Shown here one piece after another: positions 37,495-45,363 of a stretch of 64,000 bases of DNA. This stretch comes from Microbacterium salitolerans. GTDB taxonomy: Bacteria; Actinomycetota; Actinomycetes; Actinomycetales; Microbacteriaceae. The translations under genes and the position numbers were made by a program. The notes beneath the pieces were generated by a model. The model worked only from the letters and a program-made list of their open reading frames with translations. It had not been told where the DNA came from and did no database searches. Position 1 is the stretch's first letter, and each line of letters opens with the position of its first letter. The stretch is taken from positions 186,001 to 250,000 of the forward strand of contig NZ_JAHKSH010000003.1 in assembly GCF_019720895.1 (NCBI RefSeq), given 5' to 3'.

Positions 37495-38214
37495 TCAGGA
37501 CCCGCGCTCGAGCTGGCCGGCGACCTTCTGCTCGAGGTTCTGAACGCTCTTGTCCGACAGCACGATGAGCCCGTCGAGTTCGTCGCGCACGCGGCGGTAG
37601 GCGGTCTGCCGCTCGGCGGCCGTCGCCGACTGGTCGACGGCGACGTTGAGCACCTGCTGCGCACGGGCGAGGCGCTGCCGCTCCGATTCGGTGAAGCCGG
37701 TGTCGCGGACGCGCCGGGCCTCCTGCTCGGCGACGTCGAACGCGACCTCGTAGTCGTGCACGGCGTCGCGGTACTCTCCGTACGCCTCGGCGTCGATGCG
37801 CGCCTCGGCGGCGTGGGGCCGCAGGGCGTCGGCGACCTTCTTCGCGCGGAGGAACGCGGCAGTGTGCGGATCCCTGCCGTCGCTCATCGTCGGAAAGGCG
37901 ATGAGCTTCGCCGCGTCGAGCTCGTACTCGAGCCAGCGACGCGACACCTCGTCGTGGGTGTCCATGAGGCGCTGGATGCGGTCGGATCGGCTCTGCACGT
38001 CCGCCTCTTCGACGGCCTCCGGCGTCAGCTGCGCCCCCGACGAGATCGCCTGCGCGCGGGCCTTCGCCTCGATGATTTCGAGCTTGCGCTTGTGCGAGAG
38101 CTCCTCCTGCTCGCGCCACCAGCCCTTCGCGGATCCGACGATGCCGACGATCGGCCCGGCGACGACGAACCCCAGCCACCAGTAGCTGCCAATGAAGTTC
38201 AGCAGGGCATCCAT
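37495..38214 (-). CDS. Membrane-anchored coiled-coil protein, unknown function
   Basis: 239 aa from ATG 38214. One N-terminal membrane helix (WWLGFVVAGPIVGIVGSA, about residues 9-26) is followed by about 200 residues of charged helix (WREQEELSHKRKLEIIEAKA, ESERQRLARAQQVLNVAVDQ) that look like a long coiled coil. The arrangement resembles DUF-type envelope proteins with a LiaF/PspA-like cytoplasmic coil, but the family is not recognised. TACGAT (complement of 38222-38227) ends 7 nt before the start, which sets this start over a frame 12 codons longer. Confidence 0.75.
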   Translation of the reverse strand: MDALLNFIGSYWWLGFVVAGPIVGIVGSAKGWWREQEELSHKRKLEIIEAKARAQAISSGAQLTPEAVEEADVQSRSDRIQRLMDTHDEVSRRWLEYELDAAKLIAFPTMSDGRDPHTAAFLRAKKVADALRPHAAEARIDAEAYGEYRDAVHDYEVAFDVAEQEARRVRDTGFTESERQRLARAQQVLNVAVDQSATAAERQTAYRRVRDELDGLIVLSDKSVQNLEQKVAGQLERGS

Positions 38215-38301
38215 GGTCGTCATCGTACGAGGCGGGCCGCACTCCGACACGGGATCCGAGTGGATCCGTGACGTCTGTCATGCCGGTCGGAGCGCCGCGC
38301 C

Positions 38302-38460
38302 CTACCCGAACAGGAGCAGAAGGACGGTCGCTCCGCCGCCCGTGAGGATCAGCGAGCCGATCACGATCCACGCGACCGTGCGGATGCGCTGGTTGCGCTC
38401 GTAGAGGTACGACGGCTTGTCGTCGTCGCTCTCTTCGAGCTCGGGAGGGACGTTGCTCAT
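38302..38460 (-). CDS. 52-aa single-span membrane protein after purL
   Basis: MSNVPPELEESDDDKPSYLY opens an acidic N-terminus of about 20 residues, followed by ERNQRIR and a hydrophobic helix (TVAWIVIGSLILTGGGATVL) running to the end. The start lies 7 nt after the purL stop with GAT/AGC spacing suitable for re-initiation, so it is co-transcribed with purL. The function is unknown. The Arg-rich flank before the helix predicts an N-in, C-out orientation. Confidence 0.7.
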   Translation of the reverse strand: MSNVPPELEESDDDKPSYLYERNQRIRTVAWIVIGSLILTGGGATVLLLLFG

Positions 38461-38467
38461 CGTGCGA

Positions 38468-40777
38468 TCAGCCCTTCTGCTCGGCGATGGTCGGGCCGAA
38501 GTGCTTCGGTAGCGTCGAGGCGGACAGCTCGCGGAGCTCGGCGGCGGAGAACGTGCACACGTCCTGGATCTCGAGGTCGCTCTCGGTGTCGGTGACGCCG
38601 ATGCGCATGACGGGGTAGCCGCGCCCCTCGCACAAGCCGCGGAACTTGACGTCCTCTTCGCGCGGGACCGTGACGAGAACGCGGCCCGTCGACTCGGAGA
38701 AGAGGGCGTTCGAGAGGTCGACGCCGTCGCGCGTCATGAGCTCGCTCAGCCAGACCCGGGCGCCGACGCCGAAGCGCATGACGCCCTCGGCAAGGGCGAG
38801 GGCGAGGCCGCCCTCGGAGAGGTCGTGCGCGCTCGAGATGAGCCACTCGTCGCGCGCCGCCTGGAGAAGGCCGCCGAGGCGCTTGTGCGCCGGGAGGTCG
38901 ACGACGGGGGGCGTGCCGCCGAGGTGACCGTGGATCACGTCGGCCCAGGCGGAGCCGCTGAGCTCGCCCGCGGTGATGCCGAGCAGGTAGATGTTCTCGC
39001 CCGCGTCCTGCCAGCCGCTGGGGATGCGGCGGGAGACGTCGTCGATGATGCCCATCACGCCGACGACGGGCGTCGGGTGGATGGGGGTGTCGCCCGTCTG
39101 GTTGTAGAACGAGACGTTGCCGCCCGTGACCGGGACCGCGAGCTCCTGGCAGGCGTCGGACAGGCCGTCCACTGTCTGCGAGAACTGCCACATGACCTCG
39201 GGGTTCTCGGGGGATCCGAAGTTGAGGCAGTCGGTGACCGCGGTCGGCACGGCGCCCGTGACGGCCACGTTGCGGTACGCCTCGGCGAGGGCGATCTGCG
39301 CGCCCTGATAGGGGTCGAGCTGGCAGAAGCGGCCGTTGCAGTCGGTCGCGAGCGAGACGCCGAGACCGGACTGCTCGTCGACGCGGATCATGCCGGCGTC
39401 GTCGGGGAACGAGAGGGCGGTGTTTCCGAGCACGTAGTAGTCGTACTGGTTCGTGATCCAGCTCGTGTCGGCGAGGTTGGGGCTCGCGACGAGTTGCGCG
39501 AGCTGCTTCTTCAGCACCTCGGGGTCGTTCGATCGGGGAAGCGCGCCGGCCGAGTCGTCCTGCAGCGCATCGATCCACGTCGGGCGGGCCACGGGGCGGT
39601 CGTAGACGGGGCCGTCGACGGCGACGGTCGACGGGTCGACGTCGACGATCGTCTCGCCATCCCAGGTGATGATGAGGCGGCCGTCTCCGGTGACCTCGCC
39701 GAGGACGCTGGTCTCGACGTCCCACTTGCCGGTGACGGCGAGGAAGGCATCGAGCTTCTCGGGAGCGACGATCGCCATCATGCGCTCCTGCGACTCGCTC
39801 ATGAGGATCTCCTCGGCGGTGAGCGAGGGGTCGCGGAGCAGCACGCTCGTGAGCTCGACGTTCATGCCGGATCCGCCGTTGGCCGCGAGCTCGCTCGTGG
39901 CGCAGGAGATGCCGGCCGCGCCGAGGTCCTGGATCGCCTCGACGAGCTCGCCCGAGTAGAGCTCGAGGCAGCACTCGATGAGCACCTTCTCGGCGAACGG
40001 GTCGCCGACCTGCACGGCGGGGCGCTTCGTGGGGCCGCCGTCGCTGAACGAGTCGGACGCGAGGATCGATGCGCCGCCGATGCCGTCGCCGCCCGTGCGC
40101 GCGCCGAAGAGGACGACCTTGTTGCCGGCGCCCGTGGCATTGGCGAGGCGGATGTCCTCGTGGCGCATCACGCCGACCGCGAGCGCGTTGACGAGGGGGT
40201 TGGCCTGGTAGCAGGAGTCGAACACCGTCTCGCCGCCGATGTTGGGCAGGCCGAGCGAGTTGCCGTACGAGCTGATGCCCGCCGTGACGCCGTGGACGAC
40301 GCGCGCCGTGTCGGGGTCGTCGATGGCGCCGAAGCGCAGCTGATCCATGATGGCGACGGGGCGGGCGCCCATCGAGATGATGTCGCGGACGATGCCGCCG
40401 ACGCCCGTGGCCGCGCCCTGGAACGGCTCGATGTACGACGGGTGATTGTGGCTCTCGACCTTGAAGGTGACGGCCCATCCCTCGCCGACGTCGACGACGC
40501 CCGCGTTCTGGCCCATGCCCACCATGAGGCGCTCGCGCATCTCGTCGGTGACCTTCTCGCCGAAGCGCTTGAGGTACTTCTTGCTCGACTTGTAGGAGCA
40601 GTGCTCCGACCACATGACCGAGTACATCGCCAGCTCGCCCGACGTGGGGCGGCGGCCGAGGATCTCGCGGATCTCCGCGTACTCCTCGGGCTTCAGGCCG
40701 AGGGCCTCATACGGCTGCTCGCGGTCAGGGGTCGCGGCGGCGTTCTCGACGGTGTCGGCGACGTGTTCGATGGTCAC
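38468..40777 (-). CDS. purL: Phosphoribosylformylglycinamidine synthase subunit PurL
   Basis: 769 aa from GTG 40777. It is the ATP-dependent synthetase subunit that makes FGAM from FGAR in purine synthesis, working with PurQ and PurS, which are not in the window. Typical blocks: [50 protein letters not shown] and [14 protein letters not shown] near the end. Two AIRS-type domain pairs fill the normal length of about 740-770 aa for the small-subunit type. CTGGAG lies before the start. A 52-aa membrane protein follows at 7 nt. Confidence 0.97.
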   Translation of the reverse strand: MTIEHVADTVENAAATPDREQPYEALGLKPEEYAEIREILGRRPTSGELAMYSVMWSEHCSYKSSKKYLKRFGEKVTDEMRERLMVGMGQNAGVVDVGEGWAVTFKVESHNHPSYIEPFQGAATGVGGIVRDIISMGARPVAIMDQLRFGAIDDPDTARVVHGVTAGISSYGNSLGLPNIGGETVFDSCYQANPLVNALAVGVMRHEDIRLANATGAGNKVVLFGARTGGDGIGGASILASDSFSDGGPTKRPAVQVGDPFAEKVLIECCLELYSGELVEAIQDLGAAGISCATSELAANGGSGMNVELTSVLLRDPSLTAEEILMSESQERMMAIVAPEKLDAFLAVTGKWDVETSVLGEVTGDGRLIITWDGETIVDVDPSTVAVDGPVYDRPVARPTWIDALQDDSAGALPRSNDPEVLKKQLAQLVASPNLADTSWITNQYDYYVLGNTALSFPDDAGMIRVDEQSGLGVSLATDCNGRFCQLDPYQGAQIALAEAYRNVAVTGAVPTAVTDCLNFGSPENPEVMWQFSQTVDGLSDACQELAVPVTGGNVSFYNQTGDTPIHPTPVVGVMGIIDDVSRRIPSGWQDAGENIYLLGITAGELSGSAWADVIHGHLGGTPPVVDLPAHKRLGGLLQAARDEWLISSAHDLSEGGLALALAEGVMRFGVGARVWLSELMTRDGVDLSNALFSESTGRVLVTVPREEDVKFRGLCEGRGYPVMRIGVTDTESDLEIQDVCTFSAAELRELSASTLPKHFGPTIAEQKG

Positions 40778-40816
40778 GCGTGAGGCTCCAGAAGTGCGGC
40801 GGGGCGGGGTGGGTTC

Positions 40817-40822
40817 AGTCTA
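40817..40822 (-). promoter_or_regulatory. Probable -10 of purL
   Basis: TAGACT on the minus strand lies about 40 nt before GTG 40777. It implies a leader of about 33 nt. No purine riboswitch fold is visible. Confidence 0.45.
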
Positions 40823-40886
40823 GTTGGCGAGATCGGCCGTTTCGGGCGAGAGGTGCCGACATCGGGCCCGCTCTCGGCGCCCTGGG

Positions 40887-40892
40887 TACGAT
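40887..40892 (+). promoter_or_regulatory. Leaderless -10 element of the N-acetyltransferase gene
   Basis: TACGAT is followed by 6 nt and ATG 40899. Confidence 0.55.
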
Positions 40893-40898
40893 GCCCGC

Positions 40899-41717
40899 AT
40901 GGACGCTGCGGTGCGGGTCGACGATGAGGCTCTGTGGGGATCCGAGGCGCTCGACCTCGATCGCTACCTCGAGCGGATCGGGCTGCCGCGGCGCGACCCC
41001 TCGGCCGAGGCGCTCGCCGAGCTGCACGAGGCGCACGTCCGCACCTTCACCTTCGACGACGTCGATGTGCTGCTGGAGCAGCATCCCGGTGTCGATCTCG
41101 CCGCGGTGCAGGAGAAGTTCCTCGGTCGCGGCAGAGGCGGCTACTGCTTCGAGCACTCGACCCTGTTCGCGGCGGCTCTCGCGCGCCTGGGCTACGGCGT
41201 CACCCGTCGCCTGGGCCGGGTCGGCGACCCCGTGCGCGCGGCCCGGACGCATCTCGTGGTCGGGGCGGTCGTCGACGGTCGCCGCTACTTCTGCGATACC
41301 GGCTTCGGGTTCTCGATCGTCCGCCCGGTTCCGTGGCACGACGCCACGGAGGTCGACTTCGACGGCTCGCTGTTCCGCTTCCAGCACGGCGTGCACGGCT
41401 GGGAGCTGCACCGGAGGGGTTCCGACGGCTGGCAGCTGATGCACACGACCGACGAGCTTCCGGTCGTTCCGCAGGACGTCGTCGTGGGGCATCACTTCAC
41501 GAGCACGTCCCCGACGTCGCACTTCCGGCGCGACCTCGTCGTGGCGCGGCTGATGCCCGAGGGCCACGTCACGCTGACGGCACGCGGCATCACGATCCGG
41601 CGCCCCGGCGCGGCGACGGAGCGCCGCGAGCTGGGCCCTGACGAGGTCGGGGACTGGATCCGCACCCTCGCCCCGTCCCTGTCGGAGGACGAGCTCGCGG
41701 CGCTCCTCGCTCGCTGA
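40899..41717 (+). CDS. Arylamine N-acetyltransferase (NAT)
   Basis: 272 aa from ATG 40899. NAT enzymes transfer acetyl from acetyl-CoA to arylamines and hydrazines. The catalytic triad can be read: Cys83 in GRGGYCFEHSTLFAAAL, His118 in RTHLVVGAVVDG and Asp133 in YFCDTGFGFS. The length fits the 255-290 aa family, and the end helical segment (LGPDEVGDWIRTLAPSLSED) is usual. It is monocistronic, leaderless, and ends against a palindromic repeat element. The upstream frame of 25 codons is rejected. Confidence 0.92.
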   Translation: MDAAVRVDDEALWGSEALDLDRYLERIGLPRRDPSAEALAELHEAHVRTFTFDDVDVLLEQHPGVDLAAVQEKFLGRGRGGYCFEHSTLFAAALARLGYGVTRRLGRVGDPVRAARTHLVVGAVVDGRRYFCDTGFGFSIVRPVPWHDATEVDFDGSLFRFQHGVHGWELHRRGSDGWQLMHTTDELPVVPQDVVVGHHFTSTSPTSHFRRDLVVARLMPEGHVTLTARGITIRRPGAATERRELGPDEVGDWIRTLAPSLSEDELAALLAR

Positions 41718-41723
41718 GGTCCG

Positions 41724-41791
41724 CGAAAGTGGTCGTTCCCTCCGAGAGTGGGGCATGCAGCACCCACTCTCGCGAACAGCACCCACCCTCG
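41724..41791. repeat. Symmetric four-unit palindromic repeat filling an intergenic space
   Basis: Consensus CGARRGTGG occurs twice in forward orientation (41724-41732, 41743-41751) and twice inverted (41764-41772, 41783-41791). Units within each arm are 19 nt apart. The inner pair forms a perfect 10-bp stem (41743-41752 with 41763-41772) around a 10-nt loop. The element occupies nearly the whole 81-nt gap between converging genes and can act as a terminator. Confidence 0.75.
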
Positions 41792-41798
41792 GCGCGAG

Positions 41799-43235
41799 TC
41801 AGACGTCGCCGCGGCCCGCCGCGAAGGACCCCTGGAGTGCGCTCCAGCGGACGCTCTTCAGCAGCGTCCCCGCGAGATAGACGGCGGCGCCGGCGATGAT
41901 CGCGGCGGGCGCGCTCGCGAGCCAGGCGAACGCGGCGCCGGCCGCGACGAGCGACCCCGTGCCGCGCAGGACGCGGTGCAGGCGCATCGCTCGCCGCACA
42001 CGGTGCCGGGCGGCCACCACCACCGGGGCGGGGTCGGACTCTCCCGCGTGCGTGATCTGCCGATCGAGTTCGGTGAGCACCTCGATCTCGTTCGCGAAGT
42101 ACCGCGCGTGGTCGGCGAGCGATGCCGACTGGACGATCTTCGTCACGCGGCTCGGGTCCCCGAGCACCGTGAACGGGTGCGACACCAGGTCGAACGTGGC
42201 GCACATGTCGACGCCGGGGAGATCGGGCCGGCACAGGTCGCGGACGCCCTCGACGGCGGGCGAGAACACGCGGGCGTAGACGATCACGGCGAGCGCGATG
42301 AGCGGGATGCATACGAGTGCGGCCAGGGCACCGGGCGAGAACATGGCGCTCGCGACGGCGTCGGGCACGGAGGTCGGATCCGTCCTGAGCGCCCGGACGG
42401 CCGCGACGGCACCCGCGATGGCCTCGAAGACGCCGACGAAGAGCGCCCTCATGACGACGAGAGCGGCGGCGACGTAGGTGAGGATCGCGACGACGAGCGC
42501 GACGATCGACGCGCCGGGCACCCCGAGCGATGCGCGCACCGGCGCGAGCAGCGCCTGCCCCGTGCCCATCGTCACGAGGGTCGTGCGGTTGGGATCCAGG
42601 ACCCGTGAGGCGTTCGTCGCGATCGCGCCGCCCTGCGAATGGCCGATCAGCACCGTGTGCTGCGCGCCGACCTCGAGGACGCGCGCGGCGACCAGCTCGA
42701 TGACCCCGAACCGTGTCTCGGGGTCGCTCGTCCAGCCGAGCGCGTCGGTGACGAAGTGGCGCAGCTGCGGCACGATCACGACGCCGATCGAGAGCGGGAT
42801 CGCGAGCCCGATCGCGAGGGTGCCGATCACGAGCATCCACGTCATCGCCCGGACGATGCGCCACAGGTACAGGAAGAAGTCGCGGAAGCGCGCTCCCGGC
42901 ATCTCGGCGACCACCTGCCCGTTGACGAGCAGGTGGACCGCGCACAGGACGAACAGGGTGCGCAGGAACCACCAGGCCGCGCGCCACCGCGACGGCTCGC
43001 GCATCTCGGCGTGCCACATGAGGGGATCCAGCACGAGCGAGCGCCCCGATGCGTCCGCCAGGTGCGCGTGGCCCGGGCGGAAGACCTCGCAGGGGTCGGG
43101 GCAGGGCTGCGACGACCACCCGCTCGGCGACGCGTGCAGGTGCGCCGCCAGGCTCTGCACGGAGTACTCGGCGAATGCCTCGTGATCGCGGACGCCGATG
43201 CCGTGGATGACCGGGGCGTAGATGTCGAGAGGCAC
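41799..43235 (-). CDS. Multi-pass membrane protein with lipase-type GxSxG motif
   Basis: 478 aa from GTG 43235; no better start exists, so the start is uncertain. Residues about 75-165 hold two or three hydrophobic helices, then the alpha/beta-hydrolase-like VLIGHSQGGAIATNASRVL motif with the potential nucleophile Ser. More helices at about 240-330 (IVALVVAILTYVAAALVVM, AALVCIPLIALAVIVYARVF) and a C-terminal pair follow. A pattern of membrane helices around a soluble hydrolase core is unusual, and the enzyme class is not certain. It lies 14 nt after the LOG gene and may be co-transcribed with it. Confidence 0.75.
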   Translation of the reverse strand: MPLDIYAPVIHGIGVRDHEAFAEYSVQSLAAHLHASPSGWSSQPCPDPCEVFRPGHAHLADASGRSLVLDPLMWHAEMREPSRWRAAWWFLRTLFVLCAVHLLVNGQVVAEMPGARFRDFFLYLWRIVRAMTWMLVIGTLAIGLAIPLSIGVVIVPQLRHFVTDALGWTSDPETRFGVIELVAARVLEVGAQHTVLIGHSQGGAIATNASRVLDPNRTTLVTMGTGQALLAPVRASLGVPGASIVALVVAILTYVAAALVVMRALFVGVFEAIAGAVAAVRALRTDPTSVPDAVASAMFSPGALAALVCIPLIALAVIVYARVFSPAVEGVRDLCRPDLPGVDMCATFDLVSHPFTVLGDPSRVTKIVQSASLADHARYFANEIEVLTELDRQITHAGESDPAPVVVAARHRVRRAMRLHRVLRGTGSLVAAGAAFAWLASAPAAIIAGAAVYLAGTLLKSVRWSALQGSFAAGRGDV

Positions 43236-43249
43236 GTGTCGCGGGTGGG

Positions 43250-43849
43250 TCAGGCGTCTGACATCTCGGCGTGCGCCTCCCACTTCGGGGTCGGCGCCCG
43301 CCACGAGCGAAGCGCGTCGAGCAGCTCGTCCGGCGACGTCGCCACGATGAGGCCGTCGCGCAGCTCCGCCTTGACGAACCCCTCGGAGACCAGGCGGTCC
43401 ATCAGGTCGAGCAGCGGCTGCCAGAAGCCGTCGACGTCGTACAGCGCGATCGGCTTGGCGTGGATCCCGAGCTGCAGCCAGGTCCACGCCTCGAAGAACT
43501 CCTCGAGCGTGCCGATGCCGCCGGGCAGCGCGACGAACGCGTCGCCGAGCTCGGCCATGCGCATCTTGCGTTCGTGCATGTCGTCCACGACCTCGAGCCG
43601 CGTGAGCTCTTCGTGCGCGATCTCCTTGTCGACGAGCACCTTCGGGATGACTCCGTAGACCTCGCCGCCGGCATCGCTCGCCGCCGTCGCGACCGCGCCC
43701 ATGAGCCCGACGTTCCCGCCGCCGTAGACGACGCCGATCCCCTCGGAGGCGAGGGCGGATCCGACCGCGACCGCCGCCTCCCGATAGGTGGGCTTGGACC
43801 CCGGGGAGGAACCGGTGAACACGGTGACGCGCGAGATCGAGGAGGGCAT
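43250..43849 (-). CDS. LOG-family protein (putative cytokinin riboside 5'-monophosphate phosphoribohydrolase)
   Basis: 199 aa from ATG 43849. The LOG/Rossman-like motif [16 protein letters not shown] carries the PGGxGTxxE active-site signature. [20 protein letters not shown] upstream binds the nucleotide. LOG enzymes release free cytokinins in plants and plant-associated actinobacteria, and related proteins hydrolyse AMP or other nucleoside monophosphates; the real substrate here is unknown. A minus-strand TACGCT (43856-43861) ends 6 nt before the start. Confidence 0.9.
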   Translation of the reverse strand: MPSSISRVTVFTGSSPGSKPTYREAAVAVGSALASEGIGVVYGGGNVGLMGAVATAASDAGGEVYGVIPKVLVDKEIAHEELTRLEVVDDMHERKMRMAELGDAFVALPGGIGTLEEFFEAWTWLQLGIHAKPIALYDVDGFWQPLLDLMDRLVSEGFVKAELRDGLIVATSPDELLDALRSWRAPTPKWEAHAEMSDA

Positions 43850-43855
43850 GGGGCC

Positions 43856-43891
43856 AGCGTATTCGGAGCGGCGCCGACCCCCGAATAGGAT
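43856..43891. promoter_or_regulatory. Divergent leaderless promoters of LOG and PanE-like genes
   Basis: TACGCT on the minus strand (43856-43861) and TAGGAT on the plus strand (43886-43891) each lie 6 nt from their ATG within a 48-nt spacer. The arrangement is similar to that at 1855-1894. Confidence 0.55.
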
Positions 43892-43897
43892 CGCTCC

Positions 43898-44809
43898 ATG
43901 CGCATCGCGATGATCGGAATCGGGGCCCTCGGCGGCATCTATCTCGATCGGCTCGCACGCGGCCTGCCCGACGCGGACGTCGTGGTGGTGGCCGACGGCG
44001 AGCGCGCCGATCGGCTCGAGCGCGACGGCATCACGATCAACGGCGAACGCCGCGTGTTCCCGGTCCTGCGACCGGGCGACGCGACGTCGTCCGCCGATCT
44101 GCTGATCATCGCGACGAAGGCGGCCGGCCTCGACCCGGCGATCGCCCTCGCCGCTCCCCATGTCGGCAGGGGCACGATCGTGCTGAGCCTCATCAACGGG
44201 ATCCACAGCGAGCCGATCCTGGCGCGTGCGTTCCCTCGGGCGCACGTGGTCCCCTCCATGACCGCGGGCAGCGACGTCATGCGGCGGGGGAACGAGATCC
44301 GGTTCGCGAACTTCGGACGCATCGCGTTCGGCGACACGGCGCAGAGCGACGCGGTCCGGCGCCTCGGCGAGGTCTTCGCCGGGGCCGATGTCCCCCACGA
44401 GATCCCGCGCAACATGACGCACGTGCTGTGGTGGAAGTTCATGGGCAACGTCGGAATCAACCCGGCCTCCGCGCTCCTCGACGCGACCTACGGCGAGTTC
44501 CAGGGCGGCGACTCGCCTGCCGGCGCGGTCATGGTCGCGGCGCAGCGGGAGCTCATCGCCATCGCGAACGCGAAGGGCGTCGCGCTCGGAGAGGACGACC
44601 TCGCGGAGTGGCTGCGCGTCGTCGGCACCCTCGACCCCGCGGGTGAGACCTCGATGCTGCAGGACATGCGCGCCGCCCGCCCCACCGAGATCGACATCTT
44701 CGCCGGCGTCGTGGTCGAGATGGGGCGCGAGCTCGGCATCCCGACGCCGGTGAACGAGACCCTCTTCCACGGCATCCGAGCGCGTGAGCGGATCCTCGGA
44801 TCCCGCTGA
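43898..44809 (+). CDS. Ketopantoate reductase-family protein (ApbA/PanE)
   Basis: 303 aa from ATG 43898. The N-terminal Rossmann fold binds NADPH ([20 protein letters not shown], residues 3-22). The C-terminal ApbA_C domain contains the family helix [20 protein letters not shown] with catalytic Lys and Asn, and [20 protein letters not shown]. PanE makes pantoate for coenzyme A. Many actinobacterial relatives have other roles, so the call is at family level. It is leaderless and divergent from the LOG gene. The ParR-like gene follows after 121 nt. Confidence 0.9.
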   Translation: MRIAMIGIGALGGIYLDRLARGLPDADVVVVADGERADRLERDGITINGERRVFPVLRPGDATSSADLLIIATKAAGLDPAIALAAPHVGRGTIVLSLINGIHSEPILARAFPRAHVVPSMTAGSDVMRRGNEIRFANFGRIAFGDTAQSDAVRRLGEVFAGADVPHEIPRNMTHVLWWKFMGNVGINPASALLDATYGEFQGGDSPAGAVMVAAQRELIAIANAKGVALGEDDLAEWLRVVGTLDPAGETSMLQDMRAARPTEIDIFAGVVVEMGRELGIPTPVNETLFHGIRARERILGSR

Positions 44810-44833
44810 CGAGCCGGGCGTGTGGGAGGCCAG

Positions 44834-44930
44834 TATCCTCAGGGGAGGAGCCGACATGCGTGTACGGTGACAGTGGCGGGCGGAGAGCCCCGCGCGCGTC
44901 GCGCAGGCTCGAGGCTGGAGGGGCAGAACG
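44834..44930 (+). promoter_or_regulatory. Promoter and leader region of the actin-like cassette
   Basis: TATCCT (44834-44839) and TACGGT (44863-44868) are possible -10 hexamers. GAGCC (44885-44889) with GGCTC (44906-44910) and an inner GCGC/GCGC stem forms a leader hairpin, and GGAGGGG (44917-44923) is the ribosome-binding site of the first gene. GGAG-based words recur at 44825, 44844, 44882 and 44917 without regular spacing, so no parC-like iteron array is proven. Confidence 0.4.
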
Positions 44931-45314
44931 ATGGCGGAGACCGCATCCACGCGCAAGGTGCAGATCACCGTCCCCGTCGCCGACGTCTCGGTCATCGAAT
45001 GGCTGGACGCCCAGTACTCGACGGCGGAGTCGATCCGACGCCTGATCCGCGAGTCCGTGGCCCGCGAGGGCTTCGTCGACGTCGCCAATCGGCCCGTCAC
45101 GCCGCCGGCGCACCCCGCGGCCGTGACACCCGACGTGCCGCTCGATCGGTCCGCCGCCCCCGACGTCCCTCTCGACAGGTCCATCCCGGATGTCGCCGAT
45201 GATCCGGCTGACGAGACCGAGGTCGACCCCGAACCTGCGGCGAAGAAGACGCGCCGTCCGACCGCCGCGGCCACCGCCGCGTCGAACACGATCGACGACC
45301 TCCTCGGCTTGTGA
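44931..45314 (+). CDS. ParR-like adaptor candidate: ribbon-helix-helix protein with disordered linker and C-terminal peptide
   Basis: 127 aa. Residues 8-16 (RKVQITVPV) form a strand, and 18-28 and 31-47 ([16 protein letters not shown]) form two helices, the pattern of a ribbon-helix-helix DNA-binding domain. Residues 52-117 are Pro/Ala/Asp-rich and disordered, with PDVPLDRS repeated at 67-74 and 77-84 and a basic patch at 105-110. The end, [10 protein letters not shown] (118-127), is a short hydrophobic-acidic peptide. ParR proteins bind DNA through such an N-terminal domain and bind the ParM filament through a C-terminal peptide, so the layout fits. The actin-like gene follows 49 nt on. The family name is inference. 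Confidence 0.6.
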   Translation: MAETASTRKVQITVPVADVSVIEWLDAQYSTAESIRRLIRESVAREGFVDVANRPVTPPAHPAAVTPDVPLDRSAAPDVPLDRSIPDVADDPADETEVDPEPAAKKTRRPTAAATAASNTIDDLLGL

Positions 45315-45363
45315 CTCCCCTCATCTCCCACCACACGAAGCGGAACGAAAGGCTTCTCCCCCT

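Noticed and set aside
44825-44923. GGAG words before the actin-like cassette as parC iterons
   Set aside because: Spacing is irregular and the words also match ribosome-binding-site-like sequence; not enough for an iteron array.
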